A stretch of 64,000 nucleotides of DNA from Lycium barbarum. Lineage: Eukaryota; Streptophyta; Magnoliopsida; Solanales; Solanaceae. Made by a program: the position numbers and the translations under genes. The DNA is taken from positions 79,690,307 through 79,754,306 of the forward strand of contig NC_083339.1 of NCBI RefSeq assembly GCF_019175385.1, given 5' to 3'. The notes under the pieces were generated by a model, which had not been told where the DNA came from, did not search any database, and saw only the letters and a program-made list of their open reading frames with translations. Shown piece after piece: positions 1 through 12,066 of the stretch (positions are counted from its first letter, which is position 1; every line of letters starts with the position of its first letter).

Positions 1-1817
1 GACATAATGAAGTAAGTTCTGCGAATCAAGAACATTAGCCATCCTAGTGTCTCTAAGAATAGGAGCTTCTTTGGAGTTATACATTCGTCGTCTGTTTGTC
101 TCACAGAGATCATGCCGAAAAGAAAGAAGGGATAGCTTTACATACCTTGATTTACGACCCTCGAAACAATTATGACGAATCAGCCCCTTTTTAAGACTTT
201 ATCTACAAGATAATAATAGTAACACAAGCATCAGCCAACTTGTAATCAAGCACAACCAACAAGACAGCATATGGACAATACGACGAGCCACGAGCTCGCT
301 ATGTGACAACTATTCGGCGTTTCACCTTGCCCTCCTCCAAAACTCCATAACAATAATAATCCAACTAGGTTATGTACACATTAGCTCAACCTCATGTTCA
401 GAAATTAATTACGATAAGAGCAGCCCGGCTATAGCCTATACAAATTCGGGCAACATTTCCCTGAGAACTCAACAATCCTCGAGATCCCAATTCAGCAAAA
501 ATATCGACCATATACTAATAATAGCAATACCAACAATTTCATATCAAGCTAGAATCGGATCCACCTCCAGATCATTTTCAAAACAGCCCACAATCACAAT
601 ATCAACTACTTTCCATAAACGAGGAAATTATCTCAACAACACAACAACAACCACAATGGCAATAAGGAGAACTATACGACAACAGCAACAGTTACGACAC
701 ACCAATAATTAATTCTAACATCCCTTGCGATGTTTATTCATTCTATCAATCCTTTAACCAATTATACGATATATTACACGCTTGTTTTCTTCCAAATTTA
801 CGAGCCATATCAACAACAACACGACAACAACATCAACCACCATCCAAGTACAAGAAAATTACTACAACATCATTTTAACAACAAGTTCGAAACAGTCCAC
901 CAAAACTACAACATCAAAAATACGATTTTCGATCTTTACTTCACAAAATTACTAACACACGGAAAAGAGTATAATATTACCATGAACAACAGCACCCATA
1001 CTTATCTATAACTATATTTCCAGCCCTTCAACATAACAAATTACCTTCAATACAATACCATGATAATGACAACACTAATCAAACTTAATCCAATTAGAAC
1101 AACTCTAATTCTGCCCACTTACAACACCAACAATAATCATGTAATTTTCTTACTTCCAATTTCGTTTAATACACTTTAACCTCTCCATTACAACATCATT
1201 AACTCCAATTACATTACAAGAAGAAGAAATCTTACCTCAAATTAGTTAGGACAGATCCTATACTCACTTGCACCAATTGCACCACTTCTTCTTCTCCAAC
1301 TCAAATTCTAATGTTGCTGCCTCCTTTGGGACATTTGGAACACTTTTATGGAGTTATAATTCTCTTTCTTTTTTAAAATTTAAGGCTGGCCGTTCTTGGC
1401 AGCCATGGCTGTTGAGGTTTTCTCTCTAAATCAATTTTGGGAAGATGAAATATGAGCTATGCTTTGTCATCAACTAAAATATATATGCTACCAGCCATGA
1501 TGACACGTGTCCAACCATAATGACATGTGTCCCACTCAACTAAACACCAATCAGATTCAACCATGTTTTGTGGGGCCCACTTAGTGGTCTAAATAGCTTA
1601 ATTAATCATTAATCCCCACTTAATAATCTAATCATGGTTAATTAATCCCTAATCTCCACTAATATTTCTACACTAATTGAAATTTACAACCAAATCGTGC
1701 ACTTATTAAAATGGGGATTAAAAAGTCCTTGTCTCATATCTCAAAAATAACCTTGTCCTTGAACTTATGTCGATTAGCTTACGAATAATCCAACGTACAA
1801 AAATACGGGGTATAACT
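1..1817 (-). mobile_element. Partial LTR (LTR-1), Ty3/gypsy, minus strand
   Basis: Read on the minus strand this starts near 1817 with GTTATACCCCGTATTTTTG, close to the start of the complete LTR at 60354 (TGTTATATCCCGTATTTTTG). It runs leftward out of the window. It has the usual parts of the long LTRs here: a TATA-like box near 1482, an AGGTAAGA splice-donor-like motif near 1235-1245 and a second donor-like AGGTATGTAAAGC motif near 140-150. Its right end abuts protease-coding sequence of plus-strand element A, so it probably inserted there. The terminal TG is degraded and the other end is outside the window, so solo LTR and complete element cannot be told apart. Short ORFs inside, for example 730-1011, are low-complexity shadows. 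Confidence 0.75.
1475..1489 (-). promoter_or_regulatory. TATA-like box of LTR-1
   Basis: On the minus strand the sequence reads GCATATATATTTTAG, about 330 bp inside the LTR start and upstream of the leader-like part. A TATA box in this place is usual for LTR promoters. Activity is not shown. Confidence 0.4.
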
Positions 1818-1838
1818 ACTATGATGGGGTATCAGACT

Positions 1839-2275
1839 TAGGTTGATTTGATGGTTCTAGATAAAACCAATTTTGATGTGATTTTGGGCATGAGTTAGTT
1901 ATCCCCATACCATACGATCTTGGATTGTCATGCCAAGATAGTTACTTTAGCTATGCCTGGGATTCCTAGGTTAGAGTGGAAGGGTATAGTTAGTCACGCG
2001 CCTAAGCGGATTGTATCGTTTCTTAAGGCGCGTCGGATGGTTGATAAAGGGTGTTTAGCTTATCTTGCCTATATTCGTGATACCAGTGCTGAGACTCCTT
2101 CACTTGAGCCGGTATTGGTTGTGAGAGAGTTTGCTGAGGTGTTCCCTACTGATCTTCCTAGTATTCCTCCAGACCGGGATATTAATTTCCATATTGAGGT
2201 TGAGCTGGGCACAGGCCCATTTCTATTCCCCCTTATCAAATGGCTCCTGTAGAGTTGAAGGAATTGAAAGAATAG
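1839..2275 (+). pseudogene. Element A protease C-terminus and PR-RT linker
   Basis: Translation from about 1839 resembles the segment after the retropepsin core in this family: a VILGM-type motif, then LDCHAK and a WKG block, the linker VVREFAEVFPTDLP, and PPDRDINFHIE just before RT. The catalytic aspartate part of the protease is absent, lost left of the LTR-1 junction. A stop at about 1896 (TAG, near GMS) and a frameshift between 2252 and 2276 separate it from RT. It is a polyprotein fragment, so the methionine at 1920 is not a real start. Confidence 0.7.
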
Positions 2276-2942
2276 TTGCAAGATTTATTGAGCAAAGGGT
2301 TTATCTATCCTAGTGTGTCCCCGTGGGGTGCACCGGTATTGTTTGTGAAGAAGAAGGACAGATCCATGAGGATGTGTGTTGATTATAGGCAGTTAAACAA
2401 GGTCACCATCAAGAACAAGTATCCCATTCCCAGGATTGATGATCTATTTGACCAGCTTCAGGGAGCGTCAGTCTTTTCCAAGATTAACTTGAGATCTGGA
2501 TATCATCAACTTAAGATCCGGACAGAGGATATTCCCAAGAGAGCATTTCATACTCGTTATGGTCATTATGAGTTTTTGGTTATGTCCTTTGGGTTGACCA
2601 ATGTCCCTGCAGCATTTATGGATTTGATGAATGATGTCTTTCAACCGTATTTGGACTCCTTTGTGATTGTATTCATCGATGATATTTTGATCTTACTCTA
2701 GGATTAGGGAGGAGCACGAGAGGCATTTGAGGATTGTTCTTGAGACTTTGATGGAGAAGAGGCTTTATGCCAAATTCTCCAAGTGTGATTTATGGCTTAG
2801 TTCTATGGCATTTTTGGGGCACGTGGTGTCCAAGAATGGTATCATGGTTGACCCACAGAATATTGAGGCTATTCGTGATTCGGGCAGGCCTACTACAGTT
2901 TCAGAGGTTTGGAGCTTTGTTGGTTTAGCTAGTTACTATTGA
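2276..2942 (+). pseudogene. Element A reverse transcriptase (inactive)
   Basis: RT would copy element RNA into DNA in virus-like particles. Recognisable blocks are [46 protein letters not shown] and the FIDD catalytic box at 2672-2683. The first catalytic aspartate of motif A (normally [10 protein letters not shown]) is Asn at 2486-2488, so the enzyme should be dead apart from other lesions. One extra base just after FIDDIL (about 2690) shifts the frame. The thumb/connection part continues at 2727-2942 (YAKFSKCDLWL, FLGHVVS), ending in TGA at 2940-2942 where sister copies have an arginine codon in the YYRRF motif. Confidence 0.9.
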
Positions 2943-3455
2943 TGATTTGTTGAGGGATTTTCTGCTATAGCATCTCCCCTTACTAGATTGACCCAAAAGG
3001 CTGTTCCTTTTCAGTGGTCTGATAAGTGTGAGGCGAGCTTCCACAAGCTTAAAGCCTTGTTGACTTCAGCTCCCATTTTGACTCTTCCTGTAGAGGGAGA
3101 GGATTTTACTATGCATTGTGATGCTTCGAGGTTGGGTCTTGGTTGTCTTCTTATGCAGAAAGGGAAGGTCATAACCTATGCTTCCAGGCAGTTAAAGGTG
3201 CACGAGAAGAACTACCCCGTTCATGACTTGAAGTTAGTGGCGGTGGTGTTTGCTTTAAAGATTTGGAGACACTATATTTATGACGTACATTGCGAGGTTT
3301 TCACGGATCATAAGAGCATTCAATATATTTTCAACCAAAAGGATCTGAACATGAGGCAACGAAGATAGTTAGAGTTACTCAAGGATTATAATTTTTCTAT
3401 CCTTTATCATCCGGGCAAGGCCAATGTGGTGGCGGATGCCTTTAGTCGAAAATCA
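2943..3455 (+). pseudogene. Element A RNase H
   Basis: RNase H degrades the RNA strand during reverse transcription. This stretch is in frame with the preceding segment. It has the first acidic residue in MHCDAS, the TDHKS aspartate and the VADAFSRK end. The second acidic residue (DLELAA in elements B and D) is Lys at 3231-3233. A TAG at 3366-3368 stands where element B has TGG, a G-to-A change. It is inactive and recognised by motif order and by similarity to copies B and D. Confidence 0.85.
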
Positions 3456-4830
3456 GTGAGTATGGGTAGTCTTGCTTGTCTTCATATTGGGGAGAGACCT
3501 TTGGCTAGAGAGATTCAGAGTTTAGCAAATTCCTTGGCTAGATTTGATATTTCTGAACCTGGAAGGGTTCTTGCTTGTGTGGAGGTGCGTTCCTCTTTAT
3601 TGGAGCAGATTCGAGCTCTGCAGTTTGATGATCCAAAGTTGTGCAAGATTCGTGATAAAGTGTTGAAGGGAAAGGCTAGTGAGTCAAGGCTTGATGAAGA
3701 AGGGATTTTGAGGATCAAAGGACGAGTGTGTGTGCCTCAAACTGGAGATTTGACTACTTTGATTATGGAAGAGGCCCACAGCTTGAGGTATTCTATTCAC
3801 CCTAGTGCTATGAAGATGTACCGAGATTTGAAGCAACATCATTAGTGGTGTAGCATGAAGCATGATATTGTTAAGTTTGTGTCTAAGTGTTTGAATTGTC
3901 AACAAGTGAAGTATGGGCATCAAAAGCCTGGTGGGAATTCTCAAAGGATGCCCATTCCTGAGTGCAAATGGGACATGATTGCCATGGACTTTTTGGTAGG
4001 GTTGCCGCGGACTTTGGGTAAGTTTGATTGTGTTTGGGTGATTGTGGATCATTTGACTAAGTCAGCTCATTTCATTCCTGTTCAGATGACTTATACTTCT
4101 GAGAAGCTGGCTAAGATCTACATTCATGAGGTTCTTCGTTTGCATGGAGTGCCTGTTTCCATTATTTCTGATAGAGGGACTCAGGTCACCTCTTACTTCT
4201 GGAAGAATTTGCAAATGGAGTTGGGTACTCGGGCTGAGTTGAGCACAACATTTCGTCCCTAGACCGATGGTCAGTCTGAGCGTACTTCCAGGTTTTGAAG
4301 GATATGTTAAGCGCATGTCTGAGATTTTGGTGGCCATTGGGACCAATTCCTGCCATTAGCTGAGTTTGCTTACAATAACAATTATCATTCGAGTACTGAG
4401 ATGGCTCCATTTGAGGCCTTGTATGGTAGCAGATATCAATCTTCCATTAGATTGTTTGATTCTTTTGAGGTGAGGCCTTGGGATACAAACTTGCTTATAG
4501 ATTCGTTGGATAAAGTGAAGATTATTCAGGCGAGGCTTCTCACCGCTTAGAGTCGGCAAAAGAGTTACGCGGACCGGAGAGTTCGTGATTTAGTGTTTAT
4601 GGTGGGTGATTGGGTCTTGCTTAAGGTTCACCCATAAAGGTGTGATGAGGTTTGGTAAGAAAGGAAAGTTGAGTCCCTGTTACATTGGTCCTTTTGAGAT
4701 TATTCAGAGAGTTAGGGATGTTGCTTATGAGTTGGCGCTACCTCCTGGTTTGTCGAGTTTTCATCCGGTGTTCCATGTTTCAATGTTCAAAAAGTATGTT
4801 TAAGATGGTTCTCATGTGATTAGATGGGAT
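3456..4830 (+). pseudogene. Element A integrase
   Basis: Integrase joins the DNA copy to the genome. The HHCC zinc-binding N-terminus is visible: histidines near 3776-3800, CLNC near 3888-3900. Catalytic aspartates are retained at 3987-3989 (MDFLVGLP) and 4170-4172 (SDRGTQ), and the glutamate follows in QSER near 4276. Stops at 3843-3845 and 4260-4262 (TAG for CAG), a frameshift between about 4290 and 4606 and a TAG near 4549 break the frame. The C-terminal part resumes with MRFGKKGKLSPCYIGPFEI and VHPVFHVS-like FHPVFHVSMF, then TAA at 4801-4803. Confidence 0.87.
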
Positions 4831-5022
4831 TTGGTGATGCTTGATCAGAATTTATCCTATGAGGAGGAGCCGATTGCTATTTTGGACCGTCAGATTTGCA
4901 AGTTTAGATCCAAAGAAATTGCTTCAGTGAAGGTTCAATAAAGCGGTTGTCTGATGGAAGAGTCTACTTGAGAGACTGAATTGGATCTGAGGGCAAGGTA
5001 CCCTTAGCGTTTCGATGCCCCA
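4831..5022 (+). pseudogene. Element A chromodomain remnant
   Basis: Downstream of the integrase stop, the translation still reads EEEPIAILDRQ, KFRSKEIASVKVQ and a broken W-E-T-E block, matching the chromodomains of elements D, E and H. In chromoviruses this domain binds chromatin marks and directs integration. Stops at about 4939 (TAA) and 4969 (TGA for a tryptophan codon) break it. It confirms A as a chromovirus. Confidence 0.75.
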
Positions 5023-5079
5023 GGTACGTCTTTTCCCTTTTTTTTTTATCTTTGATGTCTGAGGACGAACATGTGTTTT

Positions 5080-5091
5080 AGTGGTGGATGA
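5080..5091 (+). other. Polypurine tract candidate of element A
   Basis: AGTGGTGGATGA lies directly upstream of the LTR start TGTAACGACCCG, where plus-strand DNA synthesis would be primed. It is less pure than the tract in elements B and D. A GAGGACGAAC block about 20 bp upstream recurs at the same place in E on the other strand. Confidence 0.5.
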
Positions 5092-5273
5092 TGTAACGAC
5101 CCGTTAGGTCATTTTGGCTTCTTGTTTTTGCCTATTTTTCCCTTGTAAAACCACCCTTTTTCTTGTTTTGGGAATTTGCTACGTAATCTTTAAGGGTTAG
5201 GTTGACTTTAGGCATCTTCGAGGGCAATTTCGTCTTTTGGGATTTTCGTTGGTTCCATCAGCTTCGGAACGTC

Positions 5274-5283
5274 GTATATAAGT
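5274..5283 (+). promoter_or_regulatory. TATA-like box of element A LTR
   Basis: GTATATAAG lies about 180 bp into the LTR, a good match to a plant TATA box in the expected U3 position. Function is inferred from position only. Confidence 0.45.
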
Positions 5284-7133
5284 TGTTTGAGTGTTTGGTC
5301 ATTTGGTTGGAAAGTAGGTTTTCGCCCGTTCGGGGTTGATTTGGTCAACGAGACCTCTGTTAGGAATTTCGAGAGTGTGAGTGAGTTCGTAGCACGTTTT
5401 TACATGTGTCTGCATATTTGATTTTTCTCAGGGAAGTTCCAGGAGAGTCACGGGATTTCGAGTGTTGAGAGTCAAAAACTAAATTTTCTGAGTTATGGTG
5501 TATGCGCTTGTACGAAAGGGTCGTGCCCCTACGGATGAGCTCTAGTGAGTGGAGGCTCGCAGGACCGAGACTCTGTGGACTTGGTCACGGTCCGCCCTGT
5601 GAAGATTTTCCCGCAGGAGCTCGTGTGCAGCACCAAGCTCGGCTCCGCAACATATTTTTGAGTAGTTCATTGAGGCGAGGTTGGTGCCGCTAGTGAGAGT
5701 TTGCCGGTGCGAACTTAAGTGTGCAGGTACGTAAATCGCTGAACAGAATGTGGTTTTTAGTGTGTTCTTCCTTTAGAATCCCATTCGAAAACCCCTAAGT
5801 TTGAGAGCATATTAGAGGAGAATTAAAGGCAATTCAAGGAGGAATCACTGAGTAAGTATCCTAACTTGATTTTAAGGTTATTTCAATGAGTTAGATCCTT
5901 AATCCATACTTAGAATGTTGAAATTAAGAGGTTTATGGAAGGGTTTTCAGGAACCCAAATTGAGAATTGGGAATTGATCAATTGAGCAAGAATTCGTAAT
6001 TGTTTAGGGATGATTTTTGGTATATAAGTTATATGAAGCATAAGGATCATGATTTTAGGCTCAATTTATTGTTTTGCCCTTTTGGGTTCAGAATCCTAAT
6101 TTTAAGGCTTATTTTGGGGGTATTGGATTTTGTAGCAATATGGATGTTGTTGTGCTCGTGTTCTAAGGTATATTCCATTTGACTAGACTTTGTTTGTTTG
6201 GAGACTTCTCGGAGTGGCAAGGGGAGTCGTGACTCGAGATTCGGCTTACCAGGCATGTTGAGACCTCGAACTCTTTCTTGAATCTGTGTGTTGGCTAAAA
6301 TGAACCTAATAAGAGGGATTTGGGGGGAATTAAGGAGTTCCAATACTGGTGAGGTGACGAGCACTAGTATTGGATACCAGTCATCATGTTATGGGTATTT
6401 GTGCCGTTTTAATTGTATAGTTGGTATGAATGCCATGTTTGGGCACTTGTTGATAGAATAGTACGATCCTTTAGATCTGTGATTGAGGTCCGATGCCCGT
6501 ACTTTATGTCCCTTATCATTATTATTTGCATGTCTTGTCTATTCATGTGCATATCGCTCATACATATATCCTTGTTGAAGTGGAAAGAAGTAAAAAGGTG
6601 AAGCCTTTATGGTATTATGAACATGAGAATGGATTCCATGCTTTTCTACTTGTTCTTGACTTGATACATGCCATATTCATGCTTTATATGTATTCATGCA
6701 TACGATTTGAGGATATGATTGTGAGTCCGATGGGATCTTGTTCGGGATGAGTGATGATATTGGCACTTGAGCCTAGTTGGCTATGAGACAAGTTATTGAG
6801 ATATGATCTGATTGAGGTTGTGATCTGAGGAAACTACTAGAGCGGCGATATATGGGCCTCATGAGCCCTCCATGGGTCACGATTCGTTAATATTCGAACA
6901 TGTGTATATCGGGAAGTGGAAACAGAGGCCTTGCATTGCATATCATTCATCCATTTTCTATATTGTTGTTATTATTGGTATTTGTTGGCCTTATCTGTAA
7001 AATCTGTCTGTTATGTAGATTTAGCTGTGATTATGATTTTCTTATACTTTGACTGATCGCGGACAAGTGTGGTTGTGATGTCGAAGACCAAACCTCTTCT
7101 CCGTTCTGGAATGGGTCGGTCAACGATGCATAC

Positions 7134-7159
7134 TGAGTACCCGTTGTTTATTGTACTCA
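7134..7159 (+). other. LTR stem-loop, G:C variant (element A)
   Basis: Arms TGAGTAC (7134-7140) and GTACTCA (7153-7159) pair perfectly around a 12-nt loop. Other LTRs have TCAGTAC/GTACTGA here, so both sides of one pair have changed while pairing is kept. Confidence 0.6.
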
Positions 7160-7572
7160 CGTTAGACTTGTTGCACCTTTCTTTGTGTGCAAACTCGATC
7201 CCTAGCACTAGTGGAGGCCGCGACTACCAGGTTCCTCGTTAGAGCTGCTCATTGAGACTCGGGGTGAGCTCCAAGGCTTCTGGATGGCTCGAGATTTCTC
7301 CTTATCTTTATTTCACTCTCTTTCTTATTTTTAGACAACTTATGATGTATTAGACTCTTATTACTCTTAGTTGGTCCTTGTATTATGGTGACATCCTATT
7401 TTGGGGGTTAAATTGTAATAACCACTTAGTATTTTATTCGAAATTTATTAAGACTCATGAAATGACTTGTATGCTTTATTCTGCACTTAGATTTTGTTTT
7501 AATTATGGTTGTGTTGGCTGACTAGTACGGTGGGACTAGTGCCATCACGACTTGGGATTTTGGGTCGTGACA

Positions 7573-10500
7573 GGACCAGACCCAGCCCAATTACCGCATA
7601 AACATACAAACGTATACACATAACACAAAAACAGACCGCTAAGGTCTTGTGTGTTGAAGTGATGAGGGTGTCGAAATCGCCGCCTAGTTTATTTTCTCTC
7701 TCCACCATGTAAAGACCAATCAAGGTATAACTCACCACTTTCCTTTGTTTTTTCTGCAGTTTACGCTCAAAGAGTGCAAATTCCAAGAGGGATTATTCTT
7801 GTTGCTAATTTTGAATGCTCAATTTTGATTGGTTGTTGAAGTTTAGGGGGGATTCAAGATGAATCCCTTGCCAATTTCATTTGTCCCACATAAAAAATTA
7901 GGGCAAAGGTTTTCAGATTTGGAGTTCTATATCTCACATAAAAACACATGGCAAGTTTCATATCTTGAGTACAAAAACTGGATTTAACTAGGGTTAGCTA
8001 AATTGCTTAAAATCTTGACATAACCGAGTTCATTAGTTTAAATTTTTTAATCACTTTCTTTTTGTGGCTGAGTTTTGGGGTTGAGAAGGACAAGGAGCTT
8101 CCAGTTTCATTCTCCAAAAGGCTTTGCAAAGAAAAGGTAAATCTCTTTCTGTTTATTTATTTTTTAGTAATTTATGTGCTTATTTAATTTAATTATGTGT
8201 TAGTTAGTTTCTAATAGGTTTAGTTAATTATTAACATGTTTGGTAGATTAGTTTATTCCTTTGTAGGTTTTCATATGTCTGTTTAGTATTATTATTTAGG
8301 CTTAATTGTTGTTTAGTTAAGTATGCAGTAGACTTAGAATTTTATATGTTTTCTTAGTTGAATGTTCAACACTGGTTAGTGCATTGTTAGCGTGGTTTGA
8401 TTGTTGCTCTTTCTTATACTTTGATTTATCTAGTCCAGTTATTATATAGTCAAGTATGTGTTAGATTTATGGGGATATCAGCCCATTTGTGACCTTGTCT
8501 TAGTCACTGCTACATTATACAATATGTGTGAGTTTAGATAATGTCCAATGTTGTAACTGTAAGCATAAGTTGTGTTCAACGCCTATTTAAGCTATATGCA
8601 TTGACTAAACTAGTTCCAGACTACTAGTAGCTTCTTAAACTTGCATTAAACCTACTTGTTGTAGTTGTATCTATAAGCATGTCTCACATTGATTCAGTTT
8701 GCTGTTGTTAATCATGTATGCATAAAGTAGGTATATTGATCACCCACCTTGCTATATCCTTGCTTGTCTAAACTGGTTAGGTCCAAGAGTCATACTGATC
8801 CTCATAAAAAACCAGCATATGTGATTATTACTTAATTTAAGTATGAAAATTAGTTTACCTGATGGATGAGCTTCATATTAATGGATCTATATGATGATAT
8901 TCCCTGTTGGTTTTACCCTAGTTTAGCCCAAGTCTGATCAGATCATCTGGTATTATGTGTTAATGGTCTAAGTAAAAAGTTATGTGTGAGTTAGTAGTCA
9001 AACATGCCTATAGGCTCTGTAAGTGGATTGGTGTTAACTTTGCCATTACTTCATTAGCATATACCGTGTTTCACACTGTTTAATGGCCTATCTCATTGAG
9101 AAAAACCTGTTTGCTAAGAGGTTGCTACATTGGCATTTCATCTTTGATCATGTTGGTTTAGGTCATTGTCAGATTGGTTTAGTTGTCATTATGACTACCC
9201 TGTTAACATAGTTGAGTGTTTTTTTTAGAAATGATATAACCAAAAATATGAATTAGGTTATGTACTTATTTTATCAACATGCATACAAGTTTGTTTAGCA
9301 TGAATATCATCCAACTAGACACTTAGTGGGAAAACTGTCTAGTCTATCTGTTGGTTTGAACATTATCTGTGTCCAACTTTAATCATGTCATGTGTCATTA
9401 GAGTTTTCAGGTACCTATCATTGTTTGAATTCCTGTCTGCTAAGTTTGAAAATAAATCTACCTTTATGTCTAGTTGTCACTGTTGTATATTTACTTAGTG
9501 GTAGGTGCATATGTCCCTGCTTAAATTTAATTTGAGTCACACCCATGCCTTTGTGTTGTTTAGCCTTAGTCATTGCCCTAATCATCATGATGTCTGATCT
9601 CTTATGACTACTTTTGCCAAGTCTGTCTTCTATGTATGAGCATGTATGTCACTAAGTCCTGTTTGAATGAATGGTAATGTTTAAACTAACAGTTCACACT
9701 TAAAATGAAAAGGTTTTAATCACTAAAATGTAAAAGAGGTTAAGAGGTTGTCACTTAGGAACGGTGAAGGAAATCAGAAACTTACTCAGGGCCAGGGAAA
9801 GGTGTGGAAAGGATTTGAGTTCACCCACTCAGCTTAGTACAACTGATCCTAGGCTGCTGGGGTTCCTCTTTGTTGGATCATGTTTCCTATGGGACCCTCT
9901 GAGATATGAACAAGTAAAAGCTATGAAAAAATGATGACTGGAAGGGAAAAAGATCACTAGTTATGAATGCGTTTGTTATTTGACATGAATATCCTTTTCT
10001 ACCCTTTCACTCCAATTGTTGTTGTGATTTGTCCTTATGACAATGATTACTAGTATAAATATGTTAAGTTTACATGGGTAGGGATCTGGTGTAGGAGTGA
10101 ACATGTACATGGTTCAAGATTGTTCAAAATGGGTATGTTTGGTTTCTGTTGATTGGCAAATGTCTAAAACTGGATGCTACCTTTGATTGAATACTAAATT
10201 TTGGAAAATTGAGCTTGGAAGATGAATATAGCATGAAGAATTATGTGTTTTTCTTCTTGTAGAAGTAATTGAAGCATTAGTTGCTTTGCACTAGTCTTTA
10301 AAAACAAGCATCCTAACAATCTTTGAGAAATGAATATATTGGGCATGTTGGTATATATACTTTGTATACATGGGTAAAAATCCGAGGCATTGGACATTGT
10401 TTTTTCAAGTGAACGTCCATTTCTATTTGCTTAACGACCTCTCCTCTTCCCTTTTTCCTTATTTGGTTCATTAGGGGTAAATATACATCAGGTATGCATG

Positions 10501-12051
10501 ATATACACTCTTTATATACCCTAGAATATATTAGGTAGTATATTGGGCATACCCCAGTATACCATGCTTCGTTATGTTTTAAAGTGGATTTGATCCCTTC
10601 CCTTCTAAGTGTTATCCTGCTGTTAAACCGAATGGGCCTTTTTTATATTGCATTGCTACTGTCTGGGCTTTTGCCTTTTTTCCACGTTATTGGGCTTATC
10701 CTATTGTTTTCATTTGGATCTGTTGGTTCTGACTTATATTGGTATTAAATTATGACTGATATGCATTGATATACATATAATCATATGCCAATCTTTATTA
10801 TGTTTAAATAGTTTAGTACGTTTAGATGCACTCTAGCCGGTATTTTCCTTTTACCCTTTTATTTGCATGGAATCCTCATCGCTGGACCATTCGGGCCAAT
10901 GCATCGCGAACCTCCGTCACGCTAGAGGCCCAACACCTTTCTTTTGTCGAGTCTGACATTTAGAAGGCCTTGCCATGGGTGAAAATGGCAACTGGTGGGC
11001 TTAGGTAGGCCCACCAGCCTTACTTTTCTCATTTTTATTTTCATATTTGTGCGTATGTATATGTAAAGAATGCTTGTGTAAATATTGAAACTCAAATGGT
11101 TAGAATTTAGGTACATATACCGCGTAGAATGGATTAGGAAACTCTCAAATGATTAGTAAACTTAGAATTGACAAAGAATAAATGATTCATGAAAAATGGT
11201 AAATGACTTTCCAACTTGATATTCTCTTTTAAAACGGATGGTATACGGAATAGATATATGAGTATATGAATTTGAAACACGGCAACACTTGGATACTGAT
11301 TTGAAAAAGTGAAAAATATTTTTGGACTATTTCGTTTCTTCTAAAGATAAAAGATTGGAAATGATTTTGGCCTCAAAGGATCAGAAATTGATTTCATAAA
11401 AATAGTAAGTTTGTCAAAGAAAAAATGAATTTCAAAAACCATGAAGGCTTAAGGATTTCGCAAACCTTTTGGGCCCAAGTCCAACCTTAAGTCAAACAAA
11501 TAAGAGGAAATATACTTAAAAAATAGGATATGGTTGACCTTCAAGTAATTATAAGGACAAATACATTACCCTTTGAAAGAAGATATTTTCACACTTGTAC
11601 AAAATCCGTGGCATATTTACAAAGGAGATACATTCCAACTAGTTTTATATAAAGAATTAAAGGCATGACATTGAACCAAGTTTAGTGGAACTCTACCTAA
11701 GAGAAATCTTAAGTGGGTTTTGGTCCGAAAGTGAAATGACGTTAAGGCTTCATACATTTTAAAAGAAAAATTCAACCCTTTGTCTTCAGTAAGGGAATTT
11801 TTACCAAAATATTTTATGATATGCCATGACAATTTATACAAGAAATTAAACCATTTTTAAGTAAGTAATTATAATAATCACACATTGAAGCTCGAAGGTC
11901 AACCGTATTCTACGGATCCTTAATACTAGGGTGCTTAAAACCTTCCATAGGGGATCACCAGAACCCTTACCTCAAATTCTAGTTTTAAAAGGCTTTTTCT
12001 CTTGTTTGAATAAACCCTTTTAACTCAGTTTTCCTAACTTCCCTTAATAAA
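7573..12051 (+). mobile_element. T1: Tat/Ogre-type LTR fragment, 5' end lost
   Basis: About 4.5 kb of AT-rich non-coding DNA. Its first 1.3 kb (7573-8897) matches 40895-42315, which lies inside an LTR starting TGTTGACACC at 40071, so this is the same LTR type lacking its first ~825 bp. The junction at 7572/7573 is the end of element A. The right end (GGTGCTTAAAACC, AACCCTTACC, then TTAGGTGGCGACTC) has the form of Ogre/Tat LTR ends followed by the Arg-type primer site. I see no protein-coding potential here. ORFs such as 10194-10397 or 11617-11841 have no domain. Confidence 0.7.
10103..10846 (+). repeat. Direct repeat of T1 LTR segment (copy 1)
   Basis: Partner of 13709-14463. Both begin ATGTACATGGTTCAA and end at CCGGTATTTT. 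The copies lie 3.6 kb apart in the same direction. Confidence 0.8.
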
Positions 12052-12056
12052 TTAGG

Positions 12057-12066
12057 TGGCGACTCT
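12057..12066 (+). other. Primer binding site of T1 (tRNA-Arg type)
   Basis: TGGCGACTCT directly follows the LTR end. Ogre/Tat elements typically prime from a tRNA-Arg with a TGGCGACTC site. The match then breaks into AAAAATAT, so it is degraded. A sister site is at 54826. Confidence 0.65.

Larger units (their letters stand above)
1818..7572 (+). mobile_element. Element A: 5'-truncated Tekay-type Ty3/gypsy retrotransposon
   Basis: The order protease C-terminus, RT, RNase H, integrase, chromodomain and 3' LTR marks a chromovirus. The 5' LTR, primer site, gag and most of the protease are missing because LTR-1 adjoins at 1817. The remainder may lie left of the window. The 3' LTR starts TGTAACGACCCG at 5092 and ends GGGTCGTGACA at 7572. 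Sequence right of the LTR continues as Tat/Ogre LTR homologous to 40895 onward, so A probably inserted into that older LTR. No target duplication can be checked because the left end is absent. Confidence 0.85.
5092..7572 (+). repeat. 3' LTR of element A
   Basis: A 2,481-bp LTR with imperfect inverted ends (TGTAACGACC / GGTCGTGACA). It has a TATA-like GTATATAAG near 5275, a donor-like GAGTAAGT near 5850, a second donor-like AAGGTATATTCC near 6167 and the stem-loop at 7134-7159. It belongs to the same broad LTR type as E, S1 and H (all starting TGTAACGACCCG on their own strand). Short ORFs here, including 5502-5693 and 6413-6601, have no recognisable domain. Confidence 0.88.

Noticed and set aside
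730..1011. 93-codon Asn/His/Thr-rich ORF
   Set aside because: It lies antisense in LTR-1, in low-complexity sequence, with no domain.
5502..5693. GC-rich ORF in the element A LTR
   Set aside because: It lies within the LTR in a non-coding position, with no domain and no matching ORF in related LTRs.
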